Shown piece by piece: positions 1 to 6,442 of a stretch of 8,192 bases of DNA; the stretch's first letter is position 1, and every line of letters starts with the position of its first letter. Made by a program: the position numbers and the translations under genes. A model generated the notes under the pieces. That model did not search any database. It had not been told where the DNA came from and worked only from the letters and a program-made list of their open reading frames with translations. The stretch is from a bacterium (GTDB lineage: Bacteria > JACRDZ01 > JAJRWM01). The stretch is taken from assembly GCA_024276815.1 (NCBI GenBank), contig JAJRWM010000085.1, forward strand, positions 1 to 8,192, in the 5' to 3' direction.

Positions 1-27
1 CAGTCCCAGAGTATAACCATCAACCAT
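1..27 (-). CDS. N-terminus of an unidentified minus-strand gene (runs off the left edge)
   Basis: Only nine codons are visible, MVDGYTLGL. The start is well supported: on the minus strand an AAGGAG Shine-Dalgarno (plus-strand 35-40) lies 7 nt before an ATG at 25-27. A credible promoter sits about 50 bp further upstream (77-104), so this gene probably has its own transcript rather than depending on rho readthrough. Nine residues are too few to name a family. The G-Y-T-L-G-L pattern is loosely like the N-termini of flagellar rod or hook proteins, but this is only a weak hint. Confidence 0.55.
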
Positions 28-57
28 TTAATTTCTCCTTAACCTGTAAATAAAAAT

Positions 58-86
58 TTGACAAACAGTGTGTTTAAGTATATCAT
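58..86 (+). promoter_or_regulatory. sigma-70-type promoter on the plus strand
   Basis: A consensus -35 hexamer TTGACA (58-63) is followed by a 17-bp spacer and TATCAT (81-86), one mismatch from the consensus -10. This is the best-matching promoter in the window. It faces right, against all annotated genes, so the predicted start near 92-94 would make an RNA antisense to the rho 3' flank. An intrinsic terminator about 95 nt downstream fits a short transcript. Confidence 0.6.
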
Positions 87-104
87 GCAGGTATTCTATC
101 TCAA
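77..104 (-). promoter_or_regulatory. sigma-70-type promoter for the gene at the left edge
   Basis: Read on the minus strand, TTGAGA (plus-strand 99-104) is followed by a 16-bp spacer and TATACT (77-82). A TG dinucleotide one base upstream of the -10 gives an extended -10. The predicted start is near 70, leaving a leader of about 43 nt before the ATG at 27, with a good ribosome binding site. Its -10 overlaps the -10 of the opposing plus-strand promoter (81-86), so the two may compete or be fired from one shared AT-rich site. Confidence 0.5.
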
Positions 105-187
105 CCTGCTACTTTTCACACCAAAAGAAAAGTTTGCAGGCACCGCCCGTTGTTAGTTTAATCTCTGGCAACGGGCGTCCTTTTTTT
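93..187 (+). ncRNA. candidate small RNA, about 95 nt, antisense to the rho 3' flank
   Basis: The interval is bounded by a near-consensus promoter (58-86) and an intrinsic terminator (144-187). It contains no plausible ORF with a ribosome binding site. Inside it, CCTGC (105-109) and CTTTTC (112-117) pair with GAAAAG (127-132) and GCAGG (136-140), giving a first hairpin. The second hairpin is the terminator itself. Upstream, GCAGGT (87-92) could alternatively pair with ACCTGC (104-109), but most of it lies before the predicted start. I recognise no known RNA family. It could act as a trans-acting sRNA, or transcription through it could interfere with readthrough from rho. Confidence 0.42.
144..187 (+). 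terminator. Rho-independent terminator (plus strand)
   Basis: A perfect 9-bp GC-rich inverted repeat, CGCCCGTTG (144-152) and CAACGGGCG (169-177), has a 16-nt loop and is followed by TCC and seven T residues (181-187). The T-tract lies only on the plus-strand side, so it terminates rightward transcription. No plus-strand gene precedes it; the only upstream signal is the promoter at 58-86. Confidence 0.7.
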
Positions 188-276
188 ACCGGCGGAGTTC
201 TTCGAGAAGCTTCTGCGTGTCGGAAGGTAAAGTCTTCATTGGAAACTGCTACAACTTGTTCTAGGAGGGGGTGCCG

Positions 277-312
277 AGGGGGACGGCCTTTTTTCAAAAA
301 AAGAGTCCCCCT
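277..312. repeat. 8-bp perfect inverted repeat after rho
   Basis: AGGGGGAC (277-284) and GTCCCCCT (305-312) are perfect inverted copies. The 20-nt interval holds a T-run facing an A-run that can extend the stem. The repeat lies about 30 nt beyond the rho stop codon, so it may stabilise or define the 3' end of the rho operon mRNA. It has no terminal U-tract on the minus strand and is therefore not a standard intrinsic terminator. On the plus strand a nested GCCG/CGGC hairpin (273-287) is followed by C and six T residues, a weak terminator-like arrangement. The rest of 188-342 shows nothing I can assign. Confidence 0.45.
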
Positions 313-342
313 GACAAAATTTATACTTGATCGCGCTTTGCT

Positions 343-1596
343 TTAGCTGTTCATGGAATCGAGAAACTCTTGGTTGGTTTTGGAAGGGCGCATCTTTTCC
401 AGCAATAATTCCATGGTTTCAACCGGTCCCATGCTGCTTAAAACATTGCGCAACACTCTGACCCGAACCAGTTCCGTCTCATTCATCAGAAGCTCCTCTT
501 TCCTGGTACCCGAAGAATTAATCTCAAAGGCCGGGTAGATATGCTTGTCGCTTAACCGCCGATCCAGATGAACCTCCATGTTGCCGGTACCTTTGAATTC
601 CTCAAAAATAACGTCATCCATGCGGCTGCCGGTGTCAATGAGAGCCGTAGCAATAATAGTCAGACTACCGCCGTTCTCAATGTTACGGGCGGCTCCGAAA
701 AACCGTTTTGGTTTCTGCAACGCGTTGGAATCGATACCGCCGGAAAGAACCTTGCCCGAAGGAGGAACAATTGTATTGTAAGCACGGGCGAGACGGGTGA
801 TGCTGTCGAGTAAAATCACGACATTATGCTTGTGCTCAACCAAACGCTTGGCTTTGGCGATTACCATCTCCGCCACCTGAACGTGCCGGGTCGCCGGCTC
901 GTCAAAGGTGGAGCTTATCACCTCGCCGTTGACCGAACGAATCATGTCGGTAACTTCCTCAGGACGCTCATCAATCAACAAAACAATCAGCTTGACATCA
1001 GGATGATTGGCGGTAATGCTCTGGGCCATCTTCTGTAGCAGGACAGTCTTGCCGGTACGAGGCGGGGCGACAATAAGTCCGCGCTGCCCCTGACCAATCG
1101 GCGTCATCAAATCCATAACGCGGGTACAAAAATCATCCTGATCCTTTTCCAGCTTGAAACGCTGGTCCGGGAAAAGAGGCGTCAGGTTGTCAAACAATAT
1201 TTTGGTTTTTGATTTTTCCGGATCCTCAAAATTTACATTCTCGACCTTCAGCAGGGCAAAATAACGCTCGCCTTCTTTGGGCGGGCGGATTTGACCTTCC
1301 ACCGTATCCCCGGTCTGCAAGTCAAAACGGCGGATTTGGGATGGGGAGACATAGATATCATCCGGGCCGGGCAAGTAATTATAATTAGGAGAACGTAAGA
1401 AACCATAGCCATCCGGTAAAACTTCCAGTACGCCTTCACCAAAAATATGCTCACTTTTGCCGGCGGACGCGGAAGCTTCCAGTATCTTGAAAATCAGCTC
1501 CGATTTACGCAGATTGCTGACTCCTTCAATTTTTAACGCCCGGGCGATTTCCGTGAGTTCCTGAACAGTCTTTTTCTTCAGGGCTTCCATATCCAT
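343..1596 (-). CDS. rho: transcription termination factor Rho
   Basis: Hexameric RNA-dependent ATPase/helicase that ends transcription of untranslated RNA. The order is canonical: a Rho_N helical domain (about residues 4-45), a cold-shock-like RNA-binding domain (about 50-130, with the G-Y-G-F-L-R patch), and a RecA-type ATPase core. The core has Walker A APPRTGKT (catalytic Lys183), Walker B VVILLD (Asp264), the Q-loop VLSGGID and an R-loop region [15 protein letters not shown]. The length of 417 aa is normal, with no N-terminal insertion. I chose the ATG at 1596; an ATG two codons later is equally possible. The frame stays open to 1653, but that extension would overlap coaE and is basic and unlike Rho. 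The start lies 23 nt after the coaE stop, so the two are probably cotranscribed. The sequence is most like delta-proteobacterial Rho proteins. Confidence 0.98.
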   Translation of the reverse strand: MDMEALKKKTVQELTEIARALKIEGVSNLRKSELIFKILEASASAGKSEHIFGEGVLEVLPDGYGFLRSPNYNYLPGPDDIYVSPSQIRRFDLQTGDTVEGQIRPPKEGERYFALLKVENVNFEDPEKSKTKILFDNLTPLFPDQRFKLEKDQDDFCTRVMDLMTPIGQGQRGLIVAPPRTGKTVLLQKMAQSITANHPDVKLIVLLIDERPEEVTDMIRSVNGEVISSTFDEPATRHVQVAEMVIAKAKRLVEHKHNVVILLDSITRLARAYNTIVPPSGKVLSGGIDSNALQKPKRFFGAARNIENGGSLTIIATALIDTGSRMDDVIFEEFKGTGNMEVHLDRRLSDKHIYPAFEINSSGTRKEELLMNETELVRVRVLRNVLSSMGPVETMELLLEKMRPSKTNQEFLDSMNS

Positions 1597-1619
1597 TTCG
1601 TCTTTTTTGATGCGGTTTC

Positions 1620-2222
1620 TTATTGTTGTTCCGTTTCTTGCCATTCTTGCCACTTTTTTTCTACCTCTTCTTTCAGTATGTTAATTGATTTTGTATTTTT
1701 AATGACTGTGTCAGCCATCGCTGTTTTCCTCGTCAAAGGCATCTGAGCGTCAACCCGCTTTTTAATTTCCGCTCTTTCTACCTGATCTCTTTTTACCAAC
1801 CGCTCCAGCCGTGTCGCTAGCGGAGCTCCAACCACAACCAACTCATCGACAATCCCGTCAAGCCCCACTTCGATCAGCAAAGGAGCCTCAATTATCACGA
1901 CCCCGCTGTCCGTTTCCCATGCCGCGACCCTCTTTTTAATTTCACTGACAATTAAAGGATGCAAACAAGCGTTAAGTTTTTTCAGCTCAGCCGGCTGATC
2001 GAACACCAGCCGTCCCAGTTTCCGCCGATCCAGTTCCTGGTTCGGGAAAAAATAGCCGCCGCCGAAAACCTCCCTTATTAACCGCCAGCCTTCCGCGTCA
2101 GGTTTCGTCAAGTCCCGGGCGACCTCATCAGCCGAAATAACTTCCGCCCCCAGTTGTTTGAAAAAGCCGGCCACGGTCGTTAGACCGCACCCCATGCCGC
2201 CAGTCAAACCGATCAGCTTCAT
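1620..2222 (-). CDS. coaE: dephospho-CoA kinase with an altered Walker A motif
   Basis: Catalyses the last step of coenzyme A synthesis, ATP-dependent phosphorylation of the 3'-OH of dephospho-CoA, in the cytoplasm. The 200-residue length is typical. Family signatures are present: the N-terminal IGLTGG, the SADEVAR substrate-side aspartate, APLLIE near residue 95, the arginine-rich lid ([17 protein letters not shown]), and ADTVIKN near the C-terminus. The P-loop reads GGMGCGLTT where the family has GG(I/M)xSGKST. Codon 14 (2181-2183) is CTA, leucine, instead of the phosphate-binding lysine. Changing AAA to CTA needs two substitutions, so one miscalled base cannot explain it. The start is the ATG at 2222, 5 nt after the galT stop; a TTG three codons earlier overlaps that stop. 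Neither has a clear Shine-Dalgarno, which suggests coupling to galT. Identity is secure; activity is uncertain. Confidence 0.93.
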   Translation of the reverse strand: MKLIGLTGGMGCGLTTVAGFFKQLGAEVISADEVARDLTKPDAEGWRLIREVFGGGYFFPNQELDRRKLGRLVFDQPAELKKLNACLHPLIVSEIKKRVAAWETDSGVVIIEAPLLIEVGLDGIVDELVVVGAPLATRLERLVKRDQVERAEIKKRVDAQMPLTRKTAMADTVIKNTKSINILKEEVEKKWQEWQETEQQ

Positions 2223-2227
2223 CGATT

Positions 2228-3241
2228 TCAAACCGATGGCAATTTCGCCTGACGTAAAAACAGCGCCGCGTCCTCAGGCGCGGTAGGATTAATATAGAAA
2301 CCCGTACCCCACTCGAAACCGGCCATCCTGGTCAGAGTGGGAATAATTTCAATATGCCAGTGATAACTGTCCTGGCCGCCGCTCTGCGAGGGCGAAGTGT
2401 GCAAAACAAAATTGTAGGAACAATCGTTTAACACGACCTTCAGCCGAAGTAAAACCAGCCGCATAAGACTGGCCAGTTCCAGAATCTGTTCCTTTCGCAG
2501 ATTGGTGAAATCATTATCATGAATTTTCGGCACCAGCCACATTTCAAAGGGAAAACGGGAGGCAAAGGGAGTGATGGCGATAAAAAAACGGTTCTCCTCC
2601 ACAATTCGCTCGCCGGTCGCGACTTCCTGTCGGACGATATCACAATAAATGCAACGGTCTTTCAATTCCCGATGCAGCTTGACGCCGGCCATTTCCTCGA
2701 TCACCCGCTTGGGTATGATCGGCAACGCGATAACCTGGGAATGAGCGTGAGCCATTGACGCTCCGGCCTGCCTGCCGTGGTTTTTAAAGATCAGAATATA
2801 TTTAATACGTTCGTCTTTTTTCAGGTCAAGGATGCGGTCCCGGTAAGCCCAGAGAACTTTTTCAATTTGATCGTTGCTGTAATCAGCCATATCCTTGTCG
2901 TGGTGGGGCGTCTCAATAATAACTTCATGCGCCCCCCGACCGCTCATCAGGTCGAACATACCGCGGCCGACACGGTTAAGATCGCCTTGCGGCTGCAGAG
3001 CGGCAAACTTGTTGGGAATAACCCTCAGCCACCAGCCGGGATTATTCGCCTGGCTGCCTTCCTTCCGGAAAGCCAAAATCTCTGTCGGTGTTTTATCTTC
3101 ATTACCCTGACAAAAGGGACAGGTCTCCGGCGTGCTGTGATTACCTTCAGCCGAACCGAAATCGAACTCCCGCGGAGTCTGCGACCTGGTCGAGACGACA
3201 ACCCAACGATTAACAACCGGATCTTTTCTTAATTGCGCCAT
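2228..3241 (-). CDS. galT: GalT-family hexose-1-phosphate nucleotidylyltransferase
   Basis: HIT-superfamily enzyme transferring a nucleotidyl group between UDP-hexose (or a related donor) and a hexose-1-phosphate via a covalent histidine intermediate; Leloir pathway if it is a true GalT. Visible features in 337 residues: CPFC (41-44) and CIYC (197-200), candidate metal ligands; the GAHEV segment (103-107); the active-site block NHGRQAGASMAHAHSQ (154-169), whose second histidine (His167) would be the nucleophile; and the C-terminal YHWHIE (293-298) and GFEWGTGFYINP. The motif is H-A-H-S-Q rather than the H-P-H-G-Q of classical GalT. H-x-H-S-Q is also found in the related ADP-glucose:phosphate adenylyltransferases, so the nucleotide used is uncertain. 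The start ATG is preceded by AGGGA with 6-nt spacing, overlapping the polA stop region. No other galactose gene is present. Confidence 0.9.
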   Translation of the reverse strand: MAQLRKDPVVNRWVVVSTRSQTPREFDFGSAEGNHSTPETCPFCQGNEDKTPTEILAFRKEGSQANNPGWWLRVIPNKFAALQPQGDLNRVGRGMFDLMSGRGAHEVIIETPHHDKDMADYSNDQIEKVLWAYRDRILDLKKDERIKYILIFKNHGRQAGASMAHAHSQVIALPIIPKRVIEEMAGVKLHRELKDRCIYCDIVRQEVATGERIVEENRFFIAITPFASRFPFEMWLVPKIHDNDFTNLRKEQILELASLMRLVLLRLKVVLNDCSYNFVLHTSPSQSGGQDSYHWHIEIIPTLTRMAGFEWGTGFYINPTAPEDAALFLRQAKLPSV

Positions 3242-3250
3242 AAATAGTCC

Positions 3251-5872
3251 CTAATTTAACTCCGCCCAGTTCCGGCCCAGCCCGACTGAGACTTTCAGCG
3301 GAACTTTCAAACTCGCCGCCCGCTCCATTTCCCATCTGACAACGTCTTTCATCAACTCAACTTCCGCTTCGGGAACTTCATACATCAACTCATCATGGAT
3401 TTGCAAAAGAAGCCTGCTCGCTAAATTTTTATTCCTGAGAACCTGGTCTATTTTCAGGATTGCGATTTGTATGATATCCGCGCTGCTACCCTGGATAATG
3501 GTATTAACCGCGGCTCGTTCACTAAACTCCCGACGGTTTTTATTGCCGCTCATTATTTCCGGCAAAACCCGGCGGCGACCCGACAGGGTCCTGACATAAC
3601 CGGTAATTTTAGCTTCGGTGACAACACCTTTGATATACTCAGCGACGTTTTGGTAGCGTTCAAAGTAACGATTTATGATCGATTTCGCTTCCCTGTAGGG
3701 AATTTTCAACTGGCGGGCCAGGGCAAAAGCGCCCAGGCCATAGACCACCCCGAAATTAACCGCTTTGGCCCGCTGACGCATCTCTTTGGTTACCAACTGG
3801 GGGAAACACTGGAAAAGCTCGGCCGCGGTATGGGTATGAATGTCTTTGTCTTCCTCAAAGGCCTCGATTAAATTTTCATCCTCGCTAAAATGGGCCAGCA
3901 CTCTTAATTCCATCTGTGAATAATCCGCCGATAATAAATAACAGCCCGGCTCACTGACAAAAGCGGCGCGAATCTTCTTCCCCGGCTCGCTGCGCGCCGG
4001 GCTGTTCTGCAAATTAGGCTCGCTGCTACTGAGACGACCGGTCAGGGTGCCCACCTGGTGAAAACAGGTATGCACCCGCCCGTCATCTTTGTTTATCATC
4101 CAGGGCAGCGTTTCAATATAGGCGGACCGCAGTTTGGCCAGTTGCCGGTATTCGATAATAGCCGCCGGCAAAGGATGCTCAGCCGCCAGGACTTCCAGGG
4201 TATCGATATCAGTGGAGGGCCCTGTTTTGGTCTTGCGAATGACCGGCAGTTCCAATTTATTGAAGAGAATGTCTCCTAACTGCTGTGAAGAATTGGGGTT
4301 GAACTCTTCGCCAGCCAGGTCATAAATCTTCTTCGTTAGCTCTTTCAAGCCGACATTGACCTGTTCCGAAAGTTCGCTCAACTTTTCCGGCAGGACCTTG
4401 ATCCCCGTTCGCTCCATCCCGGCCAAAATCCTGGTCAGCGGCTGTTCCATTTCCAGATAAAGATCATTCAATCCGGCTGTTTTCAAGCGCTCATCCAGTA
4501 AAGAAAAGGAGCGGTAAATTATCTCTAAACGCCGGCTGAGTGCTGTGAGCGCCTGCTCAAACAGGCTATCTCCTAAAAAAGCCGGATTAATTTCGTCAAT
4601 TTTGAAAAGCTCTTGGCTGCTGGAAATATCTGCCCAAATATCATTTAGCTGATAACGTTTTTTTAATGGGTTTAGTAAGTAGGAAGCAATCTTTATATCG
4701 AATATCTTCTCGGTAAGCTCAATCCCGTTAAGGGCCGCCAATATATATAAGGTCTTCAGCCCGCTACCGATAATCATATTAGCACTCGTTTTTAGCTCTG
4801 TCAAGCCTTTTATCAAGCTTTTTTTCGGGATATCCTCCCCCCCGAAGACCACGGTCACCCCATCAAAGAGCCCGACACCTCTGAGTTTTGCCGTCAGAGG
4901 ACTTTCGCCATCCATGATCCAGTCGACAGCGATCCGCTTCCGCCGTGAAATCGCCTTGATCTCATTAAGCCAATCCCGCTCGTTATCAATGACCCTGACC
5001 GGCAGCCGGCTGTCCTCCTGAAGCGGAACCTGGTAATCCTTAAGCAGAGAGTAAAGCTCAAAACGCTTCAGCAAAGGAAGCAGCTTTTCTTTATCCGGCT
5101 CCCTGATTTCCAGGTCATCCAGACCGGCCTGGAGGGGAACATTTTTATCAATGGCGACCAGTTGCCTGCTGAGGTAGGCCTTCTCTTTGTCGGCGACCAG
5201 TTTCCGTTGCAACGATTTGGAGTTGACCGCCTCGATATTATTATAGAGGTTATCCAGGCTCTCAAATTTTAAAAGCAGGGTCCGGGCCGTTTTGTCGCCG
5301 ACTCCCCTGACGCCGGGAATGTTGTCCGAACTGTCGCCCATAAGCGCCAGAAAATCCGCCATCTGGTCAGCCCTGACGCCCATTTTTTTCTTGACGGCTT
5401 TTCGGTCAAAAACAATTCTTGGGGCGCGGTCATTGAGAACCTTAACCTTGTCGTCCACTAACTGCAAGAGATCTTTATCGGCAGAAGCGATCAAAATTTC
5501 CTCAACGCGGTCCCGGGTTAGCTCGACTAATGACGCGATTAAGTCGTCAGCTTCAACGCGGTCGCGCTCAAACACCTGGAAACCCAGGGCGGTGGTAATC
5601 TCCTTGATAAAAGGGATTTGGAATACCAGTTCCTCCGGCATGGGCGGACGGGTACTTTTATATTCGCTGTAAATACTGGCGCGTACTGATGATTTGCCAC
5701 TGTCAAAAGTCATCGCCAGGTGGCTGGGGTTTTCTTCCCGGACCAGCTTTAACAGCATCTTGATAAAACCATGAATGGCGTTGGTCGGTTCGCCCGCGGA
5801 GTTACTCAGATGGCGGATGGCGAAGAAAGCCCGGTAAAGATAATTATGTCCGTCGACAATGATTAGTTTCAT
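3251..5872 (-). CDS. polA: DNA polymerase I
   Basis: Repair and Okazaki-fragment polymerase, 873 aa. The 5' nuclease domain (1 to about 290) has the expected acidic motifs: VDGHN, EADDLIASL (107-115), SADKDLL (130-136), GDSSDNIPGVRGVG (179-192). The middle domain (about 305-470) keeps the 3'-5' exonuclease fold position but not its catalytic set: D-x-E is D-W-I (317-319), and the second motif reads GSGLKTL, with no N or D. Proofreading is therefore probably lost, as in Taq and Bacillus enzymes. The polymerase domain is intact: TGRLSSSEPNLQN (611-623), motif A DYSQMELR (Asp650), motif B Arg699/Lys703/Phe707/Tyr711, motif C QIHDE (824-828). The start is the ATG giving MKLIIVDGHN; a TTG 13 codons upstream is less likely. 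No good Shine-Dalgarno precedes the ATG. A small open frame ends there in an ATGA overlap. Confidence 0.98.
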   Translation of the reverse strand: MKLIIVDGHNYLYRAFFAIRHLSNSAGEPTNAIHGFIKMLLKLVREENPSHLAMTFDSGKSSVRASIYSEYKSTRPPMPEELVFQIPFIKEITTALGFQVFERDRVEADDLIASLVELTRDRVEEILIASADKDLLQLVDDKVKVLNDRAPRIVFDRKAVKKKMGVRADQMADFLALMGDSSDNIPGVRGVGDKTARTLLLKFESLDNLYNNIEAVNSKSLQRKLVADKEKAYLSRQLVAIDKNVPLQAGLDDLEIREPDKEKLLPLLKRFELYSLLKDYQVPLQEDSRLPVRVIDNERDWLNEIKAISRRKRIAVDWIMDGESPLTAKLRGVGLFDGVTVVFGGEDIPKKSLIKGLTELKTSANMIIGSGLKTLYILAALNGIELTEKIFDIKIASYLLNPLKKRYQLNDIWADISSSQELFKIDEINPAFLGDSLFEQALTALSRRLEIIYRSFSLLDERLKTAGLNDLYLEMEQPLTRILAGMERTGIKVLPEKLSELSEQVNVGLKELTKKIYDLAGEEFNPNSSQQLGDILFNKLELPVIRKTKTGPSTDIDTLEVLAAEHPLPAAIIEYRQLAKLRSAYIETLPWMINKDDGRVHTCFHQVGTLTGRLSSSEPNLQNSPARSEPGKKIRAAFVSEPGCYLLSADYSQMELRVLAHFSEDENLIEAFEEDKDIHTHTAAELFQCFPQLVTKEMRQRAKAVNFGVVYGLGAFALARQLKIPYREAKSIINRYFERYQNVAEYIKGVVTEAKITGYVRTLSGRRRVLPEIMSGNKNRREFSERAAVNTIIQGSSADIIQIAILKIDQVLRNKNLASRLLLQIHDELMYEVPEAEVELMKDVVRWEMERAASLKVPLKVSVGLGRNWAELN

Positions 5873-6163
5873 AGAATGGATACCATAATAGAGGTGTGCC
5901 ACCTCGGGCAATTGCCTTCGGCTCTTTTAATTATCGCTCCCGAACAGTCGGTCGCTATCGTGTTACCTAAAGGCAAATTAAAAGCGAAGCCAAGGCAAAA
6001 CAAGAACCTTGGAAACCCCTTTTTTACGCCGAAGGCGAATTGGGTGAAGCAGCCTGCTTCTTTCCGGCACCTTCCCCATATCCTATCGTGCGCGTAGTTG
6101 AAGCACTAAAAACTTTAAACTTAGGATAACGGACGACCGCCTTGCATAAGCTTGAAATACGCT
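5873..6163. other. palindrome-rich intergenic segment between rqcP and polA
   Basis: No recognised gene. The stretch is unusually rich in inverted repeats: GAGGTG/CACCTC (5891-5905, 3-nt loop), the self-complementary GGCAATTGCC (5907-5916), a longer imperfect pair (5915-5932 with 5976-5995, sharing CTTTTAATT/AATTAAAAG), CCAAGG/CCTTGG (5990-6012), CGCC/GGCG (6027-6037), and GAAGCAG/CTGCTTC with one central base (6046-6060). A minus-strand frame is open from 6105 to the TGA at 5869-5871, which overlaps the polA ATG as ATGA. Its only useful start is a TTG at 6003, giving 44 residues with a hydrophobic N-terminus. The strand opposite also has long open frames. It may be an interspersed repeat, a structured leader of the polA mRNA, or decayed coding DNA. 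I see no convincing promoter or terminator. Confidence 0.4.
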
Positions 6164-6436
6164 CTAATACCAGGCAGGACTAATTTCTCTTTCCGCGAGG
6201 ATTTTATAATATTCTCTCCCGGCTTGCTCGGAAACATTGTTTTGGGGAAAACCGGTAATTTCAATTCGAAGTTCACGTTTGGGCAGACTGATCAGAAGCT
6301 GGTCGCCGATTTTACAGTCTTTCCCCGCCTTGACCCGATGACCGTTAAGCGATACCCGGTTATTACTGATCAATTCCCGGCTCCAGGAACGGCGTTTAAC
6401 GATATGGGTTCTTTTTAAATACAGATCAACTCGCAA
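6164..6436 (-). CDS. RqcP/YabO-like S4-domain RNA-binding protein
   Basis: A 90-aa single-domain S4 protein. The N-terminus MRVDLYLKRTHIVKRRSWS, followed by the ISNNRVSLNG and VKAGKDCKIGDQLLI blocks, matches the YabO/Hsp15 class; the YYKIL near the C-terminus and the short length are closest to RqcP (YabO). In that family the protein binds 50S subunits with peptidyl-tRNA and helps RqcH add C-terminal tails to stalled chains. The start is TTG at 6436, six bases after the surA stop. No Shine-Dalgarno is visible, so translation is probably coupled. An ATG overlapping that stop (TAATG, 6441-6443) would be in frame if the TTT run were one base shorter, giving MSLRVD; a small start-region indel or sequencing error is possible. 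The RqcP assignment over Hsp15 (hslR) is an inference. Confidence 0.85.
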   Translation of the reverse strand: MRVDLYLKRTHIVKRRSWSRELISNNRVSLNGHRVKAGKDCKIGDQLLISLPKRELRIEITGFPQNNVSEQAGREYYKILAEREISPAWY

Positions 6437-6442
6437 AGGACA

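Noticed and set aside
109-297. Minus-strand frame with two KKGRP (AT-hook-like) motifs after rho
   Set aside because: It has only a TTG start with no ribosome binding site, spans the small-RNA terminator, and its repeated KKGRP comes from A-runs next to GC-rich stems.
68-346. Plus-strand 92-codon frame antisense to the rho 3' flank
   Set aside because: No Shine-Dalgarno, cysteine/serine-rich non-protein-like composition, and it is interrupted in function by the intrinsic terminator at 144-187.
1597-1653. N-terminal extension of Rho by 19 residues
   Set aside because: The extension is basic and unlike Rho N-termini and overlaps coaE; the ATG at 1596 begins the normal Rho_N domain.
2519-3232. 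Several plus-strand open frames opposite galT and polA
   Set aside because: They are antisense shadows of strongly conserved genes, with no ribosome binding sites or recognisable domains.
6098-6163. Possible tRNA or riboswitch in the gap downstream of the S4 gene
   Set aside because: No cloverleaf, T-arm sequence or known aptamer pattern could be found.
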